Counted from the stretch's first letter, positions 19,683-28,567 are shown. The stretch: DNA of 64,000 nt from Biomaibacter acetigenes (GCF_003691585.1 NZ_CP033169.1:1550001-1614000), one strand, 5' to 3'. Numbers and translations: made by a program. Notes: a model not told the origin generated them from the letters alone.

Positions 19683-20245
19683 ATAGCTTGAGATGCTTCA
19701 TATCCATTGAACTTAATCCCATAGTAAAAAAAGATGCTGAAGACTATATAAAAAACTTGCTTCCCAATGATTTTTTCAGAAGCATAAAATGGGTTAAACC
19801 CGATAATATGCATATTACCCTTGTATTTTTGGGGGAAACCCAGCTGGATAGTTTAACGCAAATAACACATGTAATGGAATCGGTATCAAATAAATACGAT
19901 CCTTTTCCTATTAATTTGAGCGGCAGCGGTTTTTTCCCAAATGTGCGCGAACCAAGAGTTTTCTGGATAGGTATTGAAAAAACACCTATTTTATACGCTC
20001 TTAAAAAAGAAATTGATGCAGGTCTTACTAAGCTGAGTTTAGGCTTTGACAGAAAACCATTTTCGCCGCATCTGACCATAGGCAGGTTTAAATCCGCCCC
20101 GAACTCAAAACAGCATATAAATAGTTTGCCGGATTTTAAAGCTTCTTTTATGGCGGAAAAGATATCCCTGGTAGAAAGCAAGCTTTTTAAAGAAGGGCCT
20201 CTTTATACCGATATATTTACCTGCCCACTAAAAAAATCTGTTTGA
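19679..20245 (+). CDS. thpR: RNA 2',3'-cyclic phosphodiesterase ThpR
   Basis: The 188-residue protein belongs to the 2H (LigT) superfamily. The two catalytic motifs are HITLVF and HLTIGR. Such enzymes open 2',3'-cyclic phosphates and in vitro act as 2'-5' RNA ligases. TTG at 19679 overlaps the preceding stop by four bases behind a GGGGAGGT SD. The recA promoter begins inside its 3' end. Confidence 0.9.
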   Translation: MNSLRCFISIELNPIVKKDAEDYIKNLLPNDFFRSIKWVKPDNMHITLVFLGETQLDSLTQITHVMESVSNKYDPFPINLSGSGFFPNVREPRVFWIGIEKTPILYALKKEIDAGLTKLSLGFDRKPFSPHLTIGRFKSAPNSKQHINSLPDFKASFMAEKISLVESKLFKEGPLYTDIFTCPLKKSV

Positions 20246-20270
20246 CTCCGTTAAAATTTCCCATTATAAT
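20242..20270 (+). promoter_or_regulatory. SigA-type promoter of recA
   Basis: TTGACT (20242-20247) and a consensus TATAAT (20265-20270) have a 17-base spacer. The -35 overlaps the thpR stop codon. Confidence 0.85.
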
Positions 20271-20276
20271 TAGAAA

Positions 20277-20290
20277 AGAACGATTGTTTG
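20277..20290 (+). promoter_or_regulatory. LexA (SOS) box in front of recA
   Basis: AGAACGATTGTTTG matches the Gram-positive LexA operator CGAACN4GTTCG in nearly every conserved position (GAAC-N4-GTTT). It lies just after the recA -10 box. lexA is encoded at 56.7 kb. Confidence 0.75.
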
Positions 20291-20303
20291 GAGGAGGAGA
20301 AAA

Positions 20304-21335
20304 ATGATTGAAAAGCAAAAAGCTCTGGAAATGGCCTTGTCCCAGATTGAAAGACAATTTGGCAAGGGATCTATCATGAAACTGGGTGAAGCCCAGGCCA
20401 GATTCAACGTGGAAGTGATTCCTACCGGGGCTTTGCCGCTGGATATTGCACTGGGAGTTGGAGGCGTCCCGAGAGGAAGGATTGTAGAGATATTTGGCCC
20501 GGAATCTTCCGGAAAGACCACGGTGGCCTTACATATCGTTGCAGAAGCCCAAAAAACCGGTGGCACCGCTGCTTTTATCGATGCGGAGCATGCCCTCGAC
20601 CCCGTTTATGCAAAAAAGCTGGGCGTTGATACGGATAATTTACTTATCTCTCAGCCCGACACCGGGGAACAGGCTCTGGAAATAGCGGAAGCTCTGGTCA
20701 GAAGCGGTGCGGTTGACGTAATAGTGGTAGATTCAGTAGCGGCGCTGGTTCCAAAGGCTGAACTGGAAGGCGAAATGGGCGATGCCCATGTGGGCTTGCA
20801 AGCAAGGCTCATGTCCCAGGCTTTAAGAAAACTGGCGGGCGCTATCAGCAAATCCAAAACTGTTGCTATATTTATAAATCAATTAAGGGAAAAGGTTGGG
20901 GTGATGTTTGGCAATCCCGAAACAACCCCGGGAGGAAGGGCTTTGAAGTTTTATGCCTCTGTCCGTTTGGAGGTTCGAAAGAGTGAAACCATAAAGCAGG
21001 GTGAAGAGATGCTCGGCAGCAGGACAAAGGTAAAGGTTGTAAAAAACAAGGTAGCTCCTCCTTTTAAGCAGGCCGAGTTCGACATTATTTACGGCGAAGG
21101 AATTTCAAAAGAAGGGTGCATACTGGACTTTGCCGCTGAGGAAGGAATAATTCAAAAGAGCGGAGCATGGTATGCCTATGAAAAAGAGAGAATAGGCCAG
21201 GGCAGGGAAAATGCAAAACAATATTTGAAAGAACACCCCGATATATTAAACGCCATAGAGTTAAAAGTAAAGCAAAATCACAATTTGATAAAGGCCGAAT
21301 CGGAAAAAAACCAAACATCCGAGGAAGAGGCATGA
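20304..21335 (+). CDS. recA: recombinase RecA
   Basis: The 343-residue protein has normal length, Walker A GPESSGKT near residues 67-74, Walker B-type [10 protein letters not shown] and the L2 loop [20 protein letters not shown]. RecA forms filaments on single-stranded DNA, drives strand exchange and triggers LexA self-cleavage. It has its own promoter and LexA box. No recX follows. Instead an Mre11-like nuclease gene begins one base after the stop codon, so the break-processing genes are probably co-transcribed with recA. Confidence 0.99.
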   Translation: MIEKQKALEMALSQIERQFGKGSIMKLGEAQARFNVEVIPTGALPLDIALGVGGVPRGRIVEIFGPESSGKTTVALHIVAEAQKTGGTAAFIDAEHALDPVYAKKLGVDTDNLLISQPDTGEQALEIAEALVRSGAVDVIVVDSVAALVPKAELEGEMGDAHVGLQARLMSQALRKLAGAISKSKTVAIFINQLREKVGVMFGNPETTPGGRALKFYASVRLEVRKSETIKQGEEMLGSRTKVKVVKNKVAPPFKQAEFDIIYGEGISKEGCILDFAAEEGIIQKSGAWYAYEKERIGQGRENAKQYLKEHPDILNAIELKVKQNHNLIKAESEKNQTSEEEA

Positions 21336-21336
21336 T

Positions 21337-22341
21337 ATGCGGTTTTTGTTTTTTACCGATACACATATAAAGGGCACCAATCCGCAGAACCGCAAGGATA
21401 ACTTTCTCGAAACACTGCAAAAAAAGATAAAAGAAGTTTTGGATATAGCCGTTGAAAAAAAAGTAGATGTTATACTGCATGGCGGGGATATCTTTGACAG
21501 GCCTGATGTATCTCCATCATTGGTCAGGGAATTTGTGGTTTTATTAAATAAATATTCCATCCCGGTATATGCTGTAGCAGGAAATCATGACATATATGGA
21601 CAGAATCCCCTTACGGTTAACAGAACCATGCTGGGATTACTGGATGGCATGGGTATTATAAAATTGATTCAACCGGGAGAAAAATTGATTTTTGAAGATG
21701 GTCCAAGGAAAATCCAACTCACCGGCCAACCTTATTTTTACGGGATAGACGGTGAAGACAAGAGGCAGAGTTATATGGTGGAAAAAAGCCATGATGTGAA
21801 TTTCGCCATCCATATGGTTCATGGGATGCTTCTTGAAAAACCATTTTTTGAAGGCATGTCTTATACTCTTATAGAAGAAATAGTAGGTACCCAGGCCGAT
21901 ATTACATTGAGCGGCCATTATCATACGGGCTTTAATACAAAGGTAATCGATGGTAAATTCTTTATAAATCCGGGAAGCCTTGTCAGGATTAACAATAGCA
22001 TGAATGAACTTTTAAGAATGCCTAAAGTCATCATTATTGATATAAATGAAAATATAGATATAATCGAAACAAATCTAAATTGTGCATTACCCGGTGATGA
22101 GGTCCTTGACAGGACAAAAGTACAGGCTTTAGCATTTAGAGAAAAAAAGCTGGCGGAATTTATACAGGGTATATATTCTACAGGTCAGTACAATACCATA
22201 AATATAAACAAAATCATAGAAGAGATTTCGAGACAGCAAAATATCAAGGAAGAGGTCGTAAAAGAGGCTTTACAAAGGATTGGAGCCGCTCAGGAAATGT
22301 TATCTCAAAACGGCGGCGAGGAATACCCCGAGGTGAGTTAA
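21337..22341 (+). CDS. Mre11/SbcD-like DNA exonuclease subunit
   Basis: The 334-residue protein has the five phosphoesterase motifs of Mre11/SbcD: FTDTHIKG, GGDIFDRPDV, GNHDIYG, MVHGM and SGHYHTGF. A helical C-terminal region of about 100 residues follows that could clasp the coiled coil of a Rad50 partner. Mre11-type enzymes use two metals to process double-strand break ends. It is closer in size to phage gp47-like proteins than to long SbcD proteins. It starts one base after recA and ends one base before the Rad50-like N half. Confidence 0.85.
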   Translation: MRFLFFTDTHIKGTNPQNRKDNFLETLQKKIKEVLDIAVEKKVDVILHGGDIFDRPDVSPSLVREFVVLLNKYSIPVYAVAGNHDIYGQNPLTVNRTMLGLLDGMGIIKLIQPGEKLIFEDGPRKIQLTGQPYFYGIDGEDKRQSYMVEKSHDVNFAIHMVHGMLLEKPFFEGMSYTLIEEIVGTQADITLSGHYHTGFNTKVIDGKFFINPGSLVRINNSMNELLRMPKVIIIDINENIDIIETNLNCALPGDEVLDRTKVQALAFREKKLAEFIQGIYSTGQYNTININKIIEEISRQQNIKEEVVKEALQRIGAAQEMLSQNGGEEYPEVS

Positions 22342-22342
22342 A

Positions 22343-23646
22343 TTGAGTTATATTAAAAGCATAAAGCTTGTCAATTTTCAATCCCACAAAAATACTGAAA
22401 TCTCATTGGATGAAGGATTGACGGTGATACTTGGCCCTACAGATCAGGGGAAAAGCGCCATCATACGAGCTTTAAAGTGGGTTTTGTATAATGAACCTCG
22501 GGGAACCGATTTCATTACCGTAGGCTGTAAATATTGCAGGGTTACCCTGGAGATGAGTAATGGAACTGTGATCATCAGGGAAAGAGATGGAAACAAAAAC
22601 AGGTATATATTAAGAAAAGATGGCCAGGAACAGATTTTGAAGGTTTTGGAAACGGTGTCCCCTTTGAAATAACCAGGGCCCACGGTATACCCAAAATTCA
22701 TATCGACAGAGATTCCACATCTGCGGTAAATTTAGCCGAACAACTGGAAGCTCCCTTTCTCATTTCTGAAAGTGGAAGCACCAGAGCGAAGGCTCTGGGA
22801 CAGTTGATAGGAGTCCATATTATTGATGCGGCTCAGAGGAATACCATAAGAGACTTAATGGACGCAGAACAACGTAAAAAGTTAATAAACAGAGAAATTT
22901 CCGATATAAATGAAGAACTGAAGAATTATCAGGACCTTCCGGCTCTTGAAAGCAGAAGTGCTGCTCTCAAAGTTCTTCTGAATGAAATAAAACAAAAAAG
23001 AGCTTTATTAGTTAGATTTACAGAAATCAGACAAAGGCTGGTACCCACTACGCAGGGCATAGAAGAAGCCTGTAACATCCTCGACAAAACAACAAACGTA
23101 GGAAAAGCCGAAACAATCTACCATAAAATTGTCAATAATAGTGACAGGATTTCACTTTTAAAGGTTTTAAACAGGAGGATATATGAAACGGACAACCAGA
23201 TTTCCCATATGAAGGGTATGCTAAGAAATACCGAAGGGATTTTTGCAGCAGAAAAAATTTCTCAGGAACTGGAGGAAATAAAAGAAAAAGTCCGGAAATA
23301 TGACCAGATACTCAAAAAGATGATTTTAATTGACCAGCAAATGAAGGATCAAAGCAGGCAACTGGGCAGTTTTGAACATGTCCGGGACACCGAGAATCAG
23401 ATAGAAAATATTTCTGAGAAAAATATGAAACTAGTATCGCTTGGCAATATAAGAAAAAATTTAAACGATGTGGATTCTTCGATAAAAAAAGGCGAGATGT
23501 ACTTGAAGCAGATTATACAAAGCTTAGATTCCATGACCAGGCAGTATGCTTACCTTCTAAAAAAACTATCCCGGTGCCCCACCTGCTTGAACCCCATCGA
23601 TGACCAGACGGCCCAGAGAATAATAGTTGAAATGCTTGAGTCTTAG
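22343..23646 (+). pseudogene. Rad50/SbcC-like ATPase N-terminal half with terminal CxxC hook (frameshifted)
   Basis: The first 97 codons carry the ABC-type N-terminal lobe with Walker A GPTDQGKSAI near residues 31-40. The frame then breaks at a T run (22635-22638). One extra T restores FEGFGNGVPFEITRAHG and a continuous protein of 434 residues. The remainder is mostly coiled coil and ends with CPTCLNPIDD about 25 residues before the stop. In Rad50 the CxxC zinc hook is at the apex of the coiled coil in mid-protein; here the polypeptide ends just after it. The second half is a separate gene at 23920. The indel may be a sequencing error. Confidence 0.78.
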
Positions 23647-23672
23647 AAGTAAAAGGAGTGTAACTTATTATT

Positions 23673-23909
23673 ATGGACCCAGAAAAGGAAATCCAGGAGT
23701 TAAAGAATAAAATAGACAGGGCTAAGGCTTTGCGCTATAAAGCAGAAGCCCGCCTTGAAGAACTTCAGAAACAAAAACAGCAGCTTTTAGATGAACTGGC
23801 TAAATTGAATGTAAAGCCTGAGGAACTCGATACAGAAATAAATAATTTAAATAAAGAGCTGAAGGAGTTAATCGAAAAAGCCAAAAGACTTTTACCGCAG
23901 GATGTATAG
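23673..23909 (+). CDS. small coiled-coil protein of the split Rad50 locus
   Basis: The 78-residue protein is almost wholly charged heptad-type coiled coil (KEIQELKNKIDRAKALRY ... LNKELKELIEKAKRLL). No enzymatic motif is present. It lies between the two Rad50-like halves with short spacing and an AAAGGAGTG SD. It could be the missing descending arm of the coiled coil or a linker subunit; this is inference. Confidence 0.65.
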   Translation: MDPEKEIQELKNKIDRAKALRYKAEARLEELQKQKQQLLDELAKLNVKPEELDTEINNLNKELKELIEKAKRLLPQDV

Positions 23910-23919
23910 AGGTGAAAAA

Positions 23920-24585
23920 ATGCCAGATCAATATGAAAAAATCGTTGAAGAACTTGAAAAAGATTACGAAGCTTTTGCACTCAAATGTGCCATGAAAAAA
24001 AGCATGAAGCAAAAGCTGGAAAAAGATTTGGGCGGCAAAATAGAAGAATTACACAAGGTTAACTGTATGATCGACACGCTGGAACAGGTTCGCATATTGT
24101 TGCAGCGGGCTTCCGAATATGCCAGGGAACAGATCAAACAACAAATAGAAATGCTGGTAACCCACTGCCTGCAGTTTGTATTTGGCCCCTACCTGGAATT
24201 TAAAATAGAATTAAGTGAGATACGGGGTAAAGCCGATGCCGAGTTTTATGTAATTTCAATTTTCGACAATATGAAAGTAAAAACAAAGCCTCAGGATGCC
24301 AGGGGCGGAGGGATAGTGGATGTAATAGCTCTGGCATTAAGGATTGCCGTTATTCAAAGCACGAGTTCCTACGGTGACGGACCGCTGATACTGGATGAAC
24401 CCGCCAAGCATGTGAGCAGCGAATACATTGCCAATGTAGCCCAGTTTTTAAAACAGATCAGCGAAGTATTTCACAGGCAAATAATAATGATAACCCATAA
24501 CCAGTATCTGAGTGAAATAGCGGACCTTGCATACAGGGTGGAACTAAAGGATGGCTCCAGTGTGGTCACAGTTTATAATCCATAG
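23920..24585 (+). CDS. Rad50/SMC-like ATPase C-terminal half
   Basis: From ATG at 23920 (SD AGAGGTGA) the protein has 221 residues. A coiled coil of about 85 residues is followed by an ABC C-terminal lobe. The signature-type region reads ARGGGIVDVIALALRIA and Walker B reads GPLILDEPAKHVS, followed by the H-loop region IIMITHNQYL. There is no Walker A, so it needs a partner with one; the gene at 22343 provides it. Together with the Mre11-like nuclease they would form a split Mre11-Rad50 complex. Confidence 0.8.
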   Translation: MPDQYEKIVEELEKDYEAFALKCAMKKSMKQKLEKDLGGKIEELHKVNCMIDTLEQVRILLQRASEYAREQIKQQIEMLVTHCLQFVFGPYLEFKIELSEIRGKADAEFYVISIFDNMKVKTKPQDARGGGIVDVIALALRIAVIQSTSSYGDGPLILDEPAKHVSSEYIANVAQFLKQISEVFHRQIIMITHNQYLSEIADLAYRVELKDGSSVVTVYNP

Positions 24586-24595
24586 TTTGTTTTTC

Positions 24596-24624
24596 TTGAC
24601 ATGATTATTAAAAAAGTATAAAAT
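24596..24624 (+). promoter_or_regulatory. SigA-type promoter of the rny leader
   Basis: TTGACA (24596-24601) is a perfect -35, 17 bases before TAAAAT (24619-24624). Confidence 0.78.
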
Positions 24625-24658
24625 TAAATTGATATGAATTTTTTCAAGGAGCAGATTA

Positions 24659-24688
24659 ATGGATTCGGGGATACGAACTTTAAATTAA
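24659..24688 (+). CDS. possible 9-codon leader peptide upstream of rny
   Basis: ATG at 24659 is 7 bases after a perfect AAGGAG SD (24646-24651) and opens a nine-residue frame, MDSGIRTLN, before TAA. It ends inside the first of two hairpins, the second of which is a terminator. This is the classic layout of a translation-coupled attenuator. The peptide itself is unrecognised. Confidence 0.45.
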   Translation: MDSGIRTLN

Positions 24689-24738
24689 ATTAGAGTTTTC
24701 TCTATTTAATTCATAAAACCGAGTTCCCCTCGGTTTTT
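24683..24738 (+). terminator. leader hairpin and intrinsic terminator before rny
   Basis: A first stem pairs 24683-24695 with 24700-24711 (one bulged T). A second stem AAAACCGAG/CTCGGTTTT (24715-24723 and 24729-24737) is followed by a T-rich stretch and looks like an intrinsic terminator. GGGG and AACT at 24667-24679 can pair with AGTTCCCC in the terminator (24722-24729), a possible alternative fold. Transcripts must read through it to reach rny. Confidence 0.72.
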
Positions 24739-24777
24739 ATTGTTTTATCCAGGAGGAGGTGAATAGGTATTAATCTT

Positions 24778-26307
24778 TTGAGCATTGTTATAACCATAAT
24801 CACAGGGTTAGTAACATTGGCCGCCGGTTATTTAATCAGGAAATATATAGCTGAGGCCAAGATAAATTCAGCGGAAGAATCCGCAAAGAAGATTTTAGAT
24901 GAAGCAGAGAAAAAAGCCGAATCCATGAAAAGAGAAGCCCTGGTAGAGGCAAAAGAGGAAATACTCAAGTTAAAAAACGAATCAGAAAAAGACCTTCGTG
25001 AAAGAAGAAATGAATTACAACGCTCTGAAAGAAGACTGGTTCAGAAGGAAGAATCTCTGGACCGCAAGATGGAAGCCATTGAAAAAAAGGAAGAAATGAT
25101 TTCCAGAAAAGAGGCTGAAATAAATCAGCTTCATGAAAAAGTCAATGAATTATATTCCCAGCAGTTGGCAGAGCTGCAGCGAATTTCAGGTATGACTACA
25201 GACGAGGCAAAAGAATTTTTATTGGGTAAAATAAAAGATGAAATTCGCCATGATGCTGCAATGATGATCAAGGAAATTGAAACCCAGGCAAAAGAAGAGG
25301 CTCAAAAGAGGGCAAGGGAGATAATATCCTATGCCATTCAAAAATGTGCTGCAGATCAAGTGGCAGAGACCACTGTATCAGTTGTTACACTGCCCAATGA
25401 TGAGATGAAAGGTCGCATAATAGGTAGAGAAGGACGAAACATAAGAGCCCTGGAAACTTTGACCGGTATAGATTTAATAATAGACGATACTCCGGAAGCT
25501 GTTATTCTTTCGGGATTTGATCCCATCAGGCGCCAGGTGGCAAAAATAGCCCTGGAAAAATTGATACTGGATGGTAGGATACATCCGGCAAGAATCGAGG
25601 AAATGGTTGAAAAGGCCCAAAAAGAAGTAGAAAACATCATAAGAGAAGATGGAGAGAAGGCAACGTTTGATACCGGTATCCATGGACTTCACAGTGACCT
25701 GATAAGATATCTTGGGAAACTTAAATTCAGGACCAGTTACGGGCAAAATGTGCTCCACCATTCTATAGAAGTTGCCCATCTGGCGGCTGCTATGGCCGCA
25801 GAGTTAGGTGTAGATGTCCAATTGACAAAGCGGGCAGGTTTGCTTCATGACATAGGTAAAAGTGTTGATCAGGACATAGAGGGGCCGCATGCACTGGTTG
25901 GTGCGGAAATTGCTAAAAAATATGGGGAATCCCCCGAGGTTATCAATGCCATAGCAGCCCATCACAACGATGTGGAACCCAGCACAGTTGAAGCCATATT
26001 GGTTCAAGCGGCTGATGCAATTTCCGCCGCAAGGCCGGGGGCAAGGCGCGAAACTCTCGAGGCTTATATAAAGAGGCTTGAAAAGTTAGAGGAAATAGCC
26101 AATTCCTTTGAGGGTGTGGAGAAATCCTATGCCATTCAAGCCGGTAGAGAGATAAGAATCATGGTTAAACCGGAAAGTGTCGATGATCTTGGTACTATAG
26201 AAATGGCTAGAAAAATTGCAAAGAAAGTGGAAGAAGAACTGGAATATCCAGGTCAGATAAAAGTGAATGTTATAAGGGAAACCAGGGCTACAGAATACGC
26301 CAAATAG
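24778..26307 (+). CDS. rny: ribonuclease Y
   Basis: The 509-residue protein has an N-terminal membrane segment, then about 170 residues of coiled coil. A KH domain carries [15 protein letters not shown] near residues 215-230, and an HD domain carries [10 protein letters not shown] and LLHDIGK near residues 330-360. RNase Y is the membrane-anchored endonuclease that starts mRNA decay in Firmicutes. The SD (GGAGGAGGTG, 24752-24761) is unusually far from TTG 24778. The only nearer initiation-like codon in frame is ATT at 24769. ymdB and spoVS follow as in Bacillus. Confidence 0.95.
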   Translation: MSIVITIITGLVTLAAGYLIRKYIAEAKINSAEESAKKILDEAEKKAESMKREALVEAKEEILKLKNESEKDLRERRNELQRSERRLVQKEESLDRKMEAIEKKEEMISRKEAEINQLHEKVNELYSQQLAELQRISGMTTDEAKEFLLGKIKDEIRHDAAMMIKEIETQAKEEAQKRAREIISYAIQKCAADQVAETTVSVVTLPNDEMKGRIIGREGRNIRALETLTGIDLIIDDTPEAVILSGFDPIRRQVAKIALEKLILDGRIHPARIEEMVEKAQKEVENIIREDGEKATFDTGIHGLHSDLIRYLGKLKFRTSYGQNVLHHSIEVAHLAAAMAAELGVDVQLTKRAGLLHDIGKSVDQDIEGPHALVGAEIAKKYGESPEVINAIAAHHNDVEPSTVEAILVQAADAISAARPGARRETLEAYIKRLEKLEEIANSFEGVEKSYAIQAGREIRIMVKPESVDDLGTIEMARKIAKKVEEELEYPGQIKVNVIRETRATEYAK

Positions 26308-26340
26308 AAATATCACGGGAATTTTTATAAGTTTTTTATA

Positions 26341-26367
26341 AAGTGCGCAACTCAGCGCACTTTTTTT
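26341..26367 (+). terminator. Rho-independent terminator after rny
   Basis: AAGTGCGC (26341-26348) and GCGCACTT (26355-26362) form a perfect 8-bp stem followed by five further T residues. Confidence 0.92.
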
Positions 26368-26418
26368 GCAAAAATAATTAATGACAGTACAAAAACAGGA
26401 AATTGGGAGTTGAAAATA

Positions 26419-27201
26419 ATGATATTGATGATGATTGGTGATATCGTGGGAAGACCTGGAAGAACCATCTTAAGAGAAAAGCTTCCCCTTTTGAGGAAAG
26501 AATACGAAGTGGATTTTGTTATAGCCAACGGGGAAAATGCAGCGGGTGGAAATGGGATTACACAGAAAATAGCTCAGGAATTGTTTATTAGCGGTATTGA
26601 TTTTCTTACAATGGGAAACCATATTTGGGACAACAAGGATGTTTTCAATTTTATTGAAGAAGAGGCCAGAATGGTAAGGCCTGCCAATTATCCTTCGGGC
26701 ACACCCGGCAGGGGTTATCAGGTAATAAAGATAGAAAGCGGAATAAGCATAGGAATAATAAACATCTCGGGAAGAACATTTATGAATGCCCTGGACTGTC
26801 CATTCAGAACGGCTGATGCAATAATAGATAAAATAAAAAATTCTACCAGTATTGTGATTGTTGATTTTCATGCAGAGGCCACTTCAGAAAAGATAGCTAT
26901 GGGATGGTATCTTGATGGCCGCGCAACGCTTGTAGCAGGGACTCATACCCATGTTCAAACTGCCGATGAAAGAATTCTTCCCAACGGGACTGCCTATATA
27001 ACCGATCTGGGCATGACAGGCCCCATGAATTCAATTTTAGGTATTGAAAAAGAAACGGTTATTAAAAAATTTATAAGTCAGCTCCCTGTCCGGTTTGAGG
27101 TAGCAAAAGGCCCTTCACAGATAAATGGGATAATTGTTGAAATAGATGAACAAACTGGTAAAGCTCAAAAAATACAGCGCATGGACATTAAAGAAATTTA
27201 A
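26419..27201 (+). CDS. ymdB: YmdB metallophosphoesterase
   Basis: From ATG at 26419 (10 bases after GGGAG) the protein has 260 residues. It shows the YmdB motifs GDIVGRPGR, NGENAAGG, GNHIWDNKD, DFHAEATSEK and GTHTHVQTADE. In Bacillus YmdB is a 2',3'-cyclic nucleotide phosphodiesterase that affects biofilm and motility choices and is linked with RNase Y. The upstream TTG at 26410 would overlap the SD. The gene order rny-ymdB-spoVS is conserved. Confidence 0.93.
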   Translation: MILMMIGDIVGRPGRTILREKLPLLRKEYEVDFVIANGENAAGGNGITQKIAQELFISGIDFLTMGNHIWDNKDVFNFIEEEARMVRPANYPSGTPGRGYQVIKIESGISIGIINISGRTFMNALDCPFRTADAIIDKIKNSTSIVIVDFHAEATSEKIAMGWYLDGRATLVAGTHTHVQTADERILPNGTAYITDLGMTGPMNSILGIEKETVIKKFISQLPVRFEVAKGPSQINGIIVEIDEQTGKAQKIQRMDIKEI

Positions 27202-27231
27202 AAAATTAATAAAAATTTTTTTTACAAAACA

Positions 27232-27256
27232 AGGACTTTTCATTAAAACATAGAAT
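27232..27256 (+). promoter_or_regulatory. SigH-type promoter of spoVS
   Basis: AGGACTT (27232-27238) and GAAT (27253-27256) are spaced by 14 bases, the spacing and motif pair of SigH promoters such as Bacillus spoVG. spoVS is known to depend on SigH in Bacillus. Confidence 0.65.
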
Positions 27257-27298
27257 AAAATAATTATAAAGCAATTTATGCAGGGAGGAATCGGATAA

Positions 27299-27559
27299 AT
27301 GGAAGTGTTAAAAGTATCAGCTAAGTCTAATCCAAATTCGGTAGCAGGTGCGCTGGCCGGTGTTTTAAGGGAAAGGGGAGGAGCCGAAATACAGGCTATC
27401 GGTGCTGGTGCATTGAACCAGGCAGTTAAAGCTGTAGCAATTGCCAGGGGATTTGTAGCACCCAGTGGAGTAGATTTGATTTGTATTCCTGCTTTTACAG
27501 ATATAGAAATTGACGGGCAGGAAAGAACTGCCATGAAGCTGATTGTTGAACCTAGATAA
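27299..27559 (+). CDS. spoVS: stage V sporulation protein S
   Basis: The 86-residue protein is a clear SpoVS: it begins MEVLKVSAKSNPNSVAGALAGVLRE and contains QAIGAGALNQAVKAVAIARG. SpoVS is a small Alba-like protein needed for coat assembly and septation control in Bacillus sporulation. ATG at 27299 follows GGGAGGA. A SigH-like promoter precedes it and a terminator follows, so it is probably monocistronic. Confidence 0.97.
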   Translation: MEVLKVSAKSNPNSVAGALAGVLRERGGAEIQAIGAGALNQAVKAVAIARGFVAPSGVDLICIPAFTDIEIDGQERTAMKLIVEPR

Positions 27560-27582
27560 ATAAAAATAGATATGGATATTTT

Positions 27583-27625
27583 AATAAAAGCCTGTTAATA
27601 TTATAAACAGGCTTTTATTGAGTTT
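27583..27625 (+). terminator. Rho-independent terminator after spoVS
   Basis: A perfect 14-bp stem pairs 27583-27596 with 27606-27619 around a 9-nt loop. A- and T-rich flanks could let it work in both directions. Confidence 0.88.
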
Positions 27626-27650
27626 TTGATGTTTATTGGAGGAAATAGGA

Positions 27651-28472
27651 TTGAAGGTGGATTTACATATTCATACAACATTTTCCGATGGAAGATTTAC
27701 TCCTGCGGAAGTAGTGAAAAAATCTCATGTTATAGGATTAAAAGCTATAGCTATAACTGACCATGATACGGTAGAAGGCATACCCCAGGCTATGGAAGAA
27801 GCCCGGAAATATAATGACATAGAAGTTATTCCCGGCCTAGAAATTAATACTTATTATAACGGTCAGGAAGTGCATATCCTCGGATATTTTATAGAATATA
27901 ATAAACCAGATCTTAAAAAAATATTAACTGATCTTTTACAAAAAAGAATAGAACGAGCGAAAAAAATGACCGAAAAATTGAAACAACTTGGAATCGATAT
28001 CAGTTTTGAAGAAATAAAAGCCAGAGCTACCGGGCCATCTCTAGGCCGTCCCCATGTGGCAAGAGTATTGATAGATAAAGGATATGCGAAGTGTATAGAA
28101 GATGCTTTTGAAAAGTTTCTAAATCCCGGCAGACCGGCTTATGTCCCCAGACATAAACTAACTCCTTTTAATGCTGTGGATATAATAAAACAGAGCAAGG
28201 GAATCCCTGTTCTAGCTCATCCGGGATTGCTGTACGAAAAACATATTATACATGAGTTAATCGATTATGGTATTATGGGTATTGAAGTATATCATAAAGA
28301 CCACACCATCGAGCAGGTAAAATATTATATGAACTTTGCATCCGATAGGGGCCTGTTGATGACCGGCGGCTCCGACAGTCATGGTGAAACCCCGCTTTTA
28401 CTAGGTACCCTGGATATTCCATGGGAATTTGTATTAAAATTAAAACAGGAAAAATCAAGGTGCTGTATGTAA
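27651..28472 (+). CDS. PHP-domain phosphoesterase (RNase AM / TrpH type)
   Basis: From TTG at 27651 (the GGAGGAAATAGGA before it is the SD) the protein has 273 residues. PHP metal motifs are DLHIHTTFSDG, ITDHDTVEG, PGLEINTY, LAHPG and GGSDSHGE. An inserted GRPHVARVLIDKGY segment is typical of the YciV/TrpH group, which hydrolyses 3',5'-nucleoside bisphosphates and trims RNA 5' ends. The gene stands alone between two terminators. It may serve RNA turnover together with the RNase genes upstream. Confidence 0.85.
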   Translation: MKVDLHIHTTFSDGRFTPAEVVKKSHVIGLKAIAITDHDTVEGIPQAMEEARKYNDIEVIPGLEINTYYNGQEVHILGYFIEYNKPDLKKILTDLLQKRIERAKKMTEKLKQLGIDISFEEIKARATGPSLGRPHVARVLIDKGYAKCIEDAFEKFLNPGRPAYVPRHKLTPFNAVDIIKQSKGIPVLAHPGLLYEKHIIHELIDYGIMGIEVYHKDHTIEQVKYYMNFASDRGLLMTGGSDSHGETPLLLGTLDIPWEFVLKLKQEKSRCCM

Positions 28473-28489
28473 GGCTTTATGTATACAAA

Positions 28490-28522
28490 AAGCCAATATT
28501 TTTAATTGGCTTATTTTTTTTT
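28490..28522 (+). terminator. Rho-independent terminator after the PHP gene
   Basis: AAGCCAAT (28490-28497) pairs with ATTGGCTT (28505-28512) and is followed by ATTTTTTTT. Confidence 0.9.
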
Positions 28523-28538
28523 AATTTTTTTATCGTGA

Positions 28539-28567
28539 TTGCAGGATTTTGATGATATATGTAGAAT
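28539..28567 (+). promoter_or_regulatory. promoter of the gntR-kor operon
   Basis: TTGCAG (28539-28544) and TAGAAT (28562-28567) are 17 bases apart. Downstream, AATGG (28590-28594) and CCATT (28607-28611) form an inverted repeat that could be an operator for the GntR protein. Confidence 0.55.

Noticed and set aside
21085-21480. recX or another gene opposite the recA end
   Set aside because: The minus-strand frame there is a shadow of recA and the Mre11-like gene; no RecX features were found.
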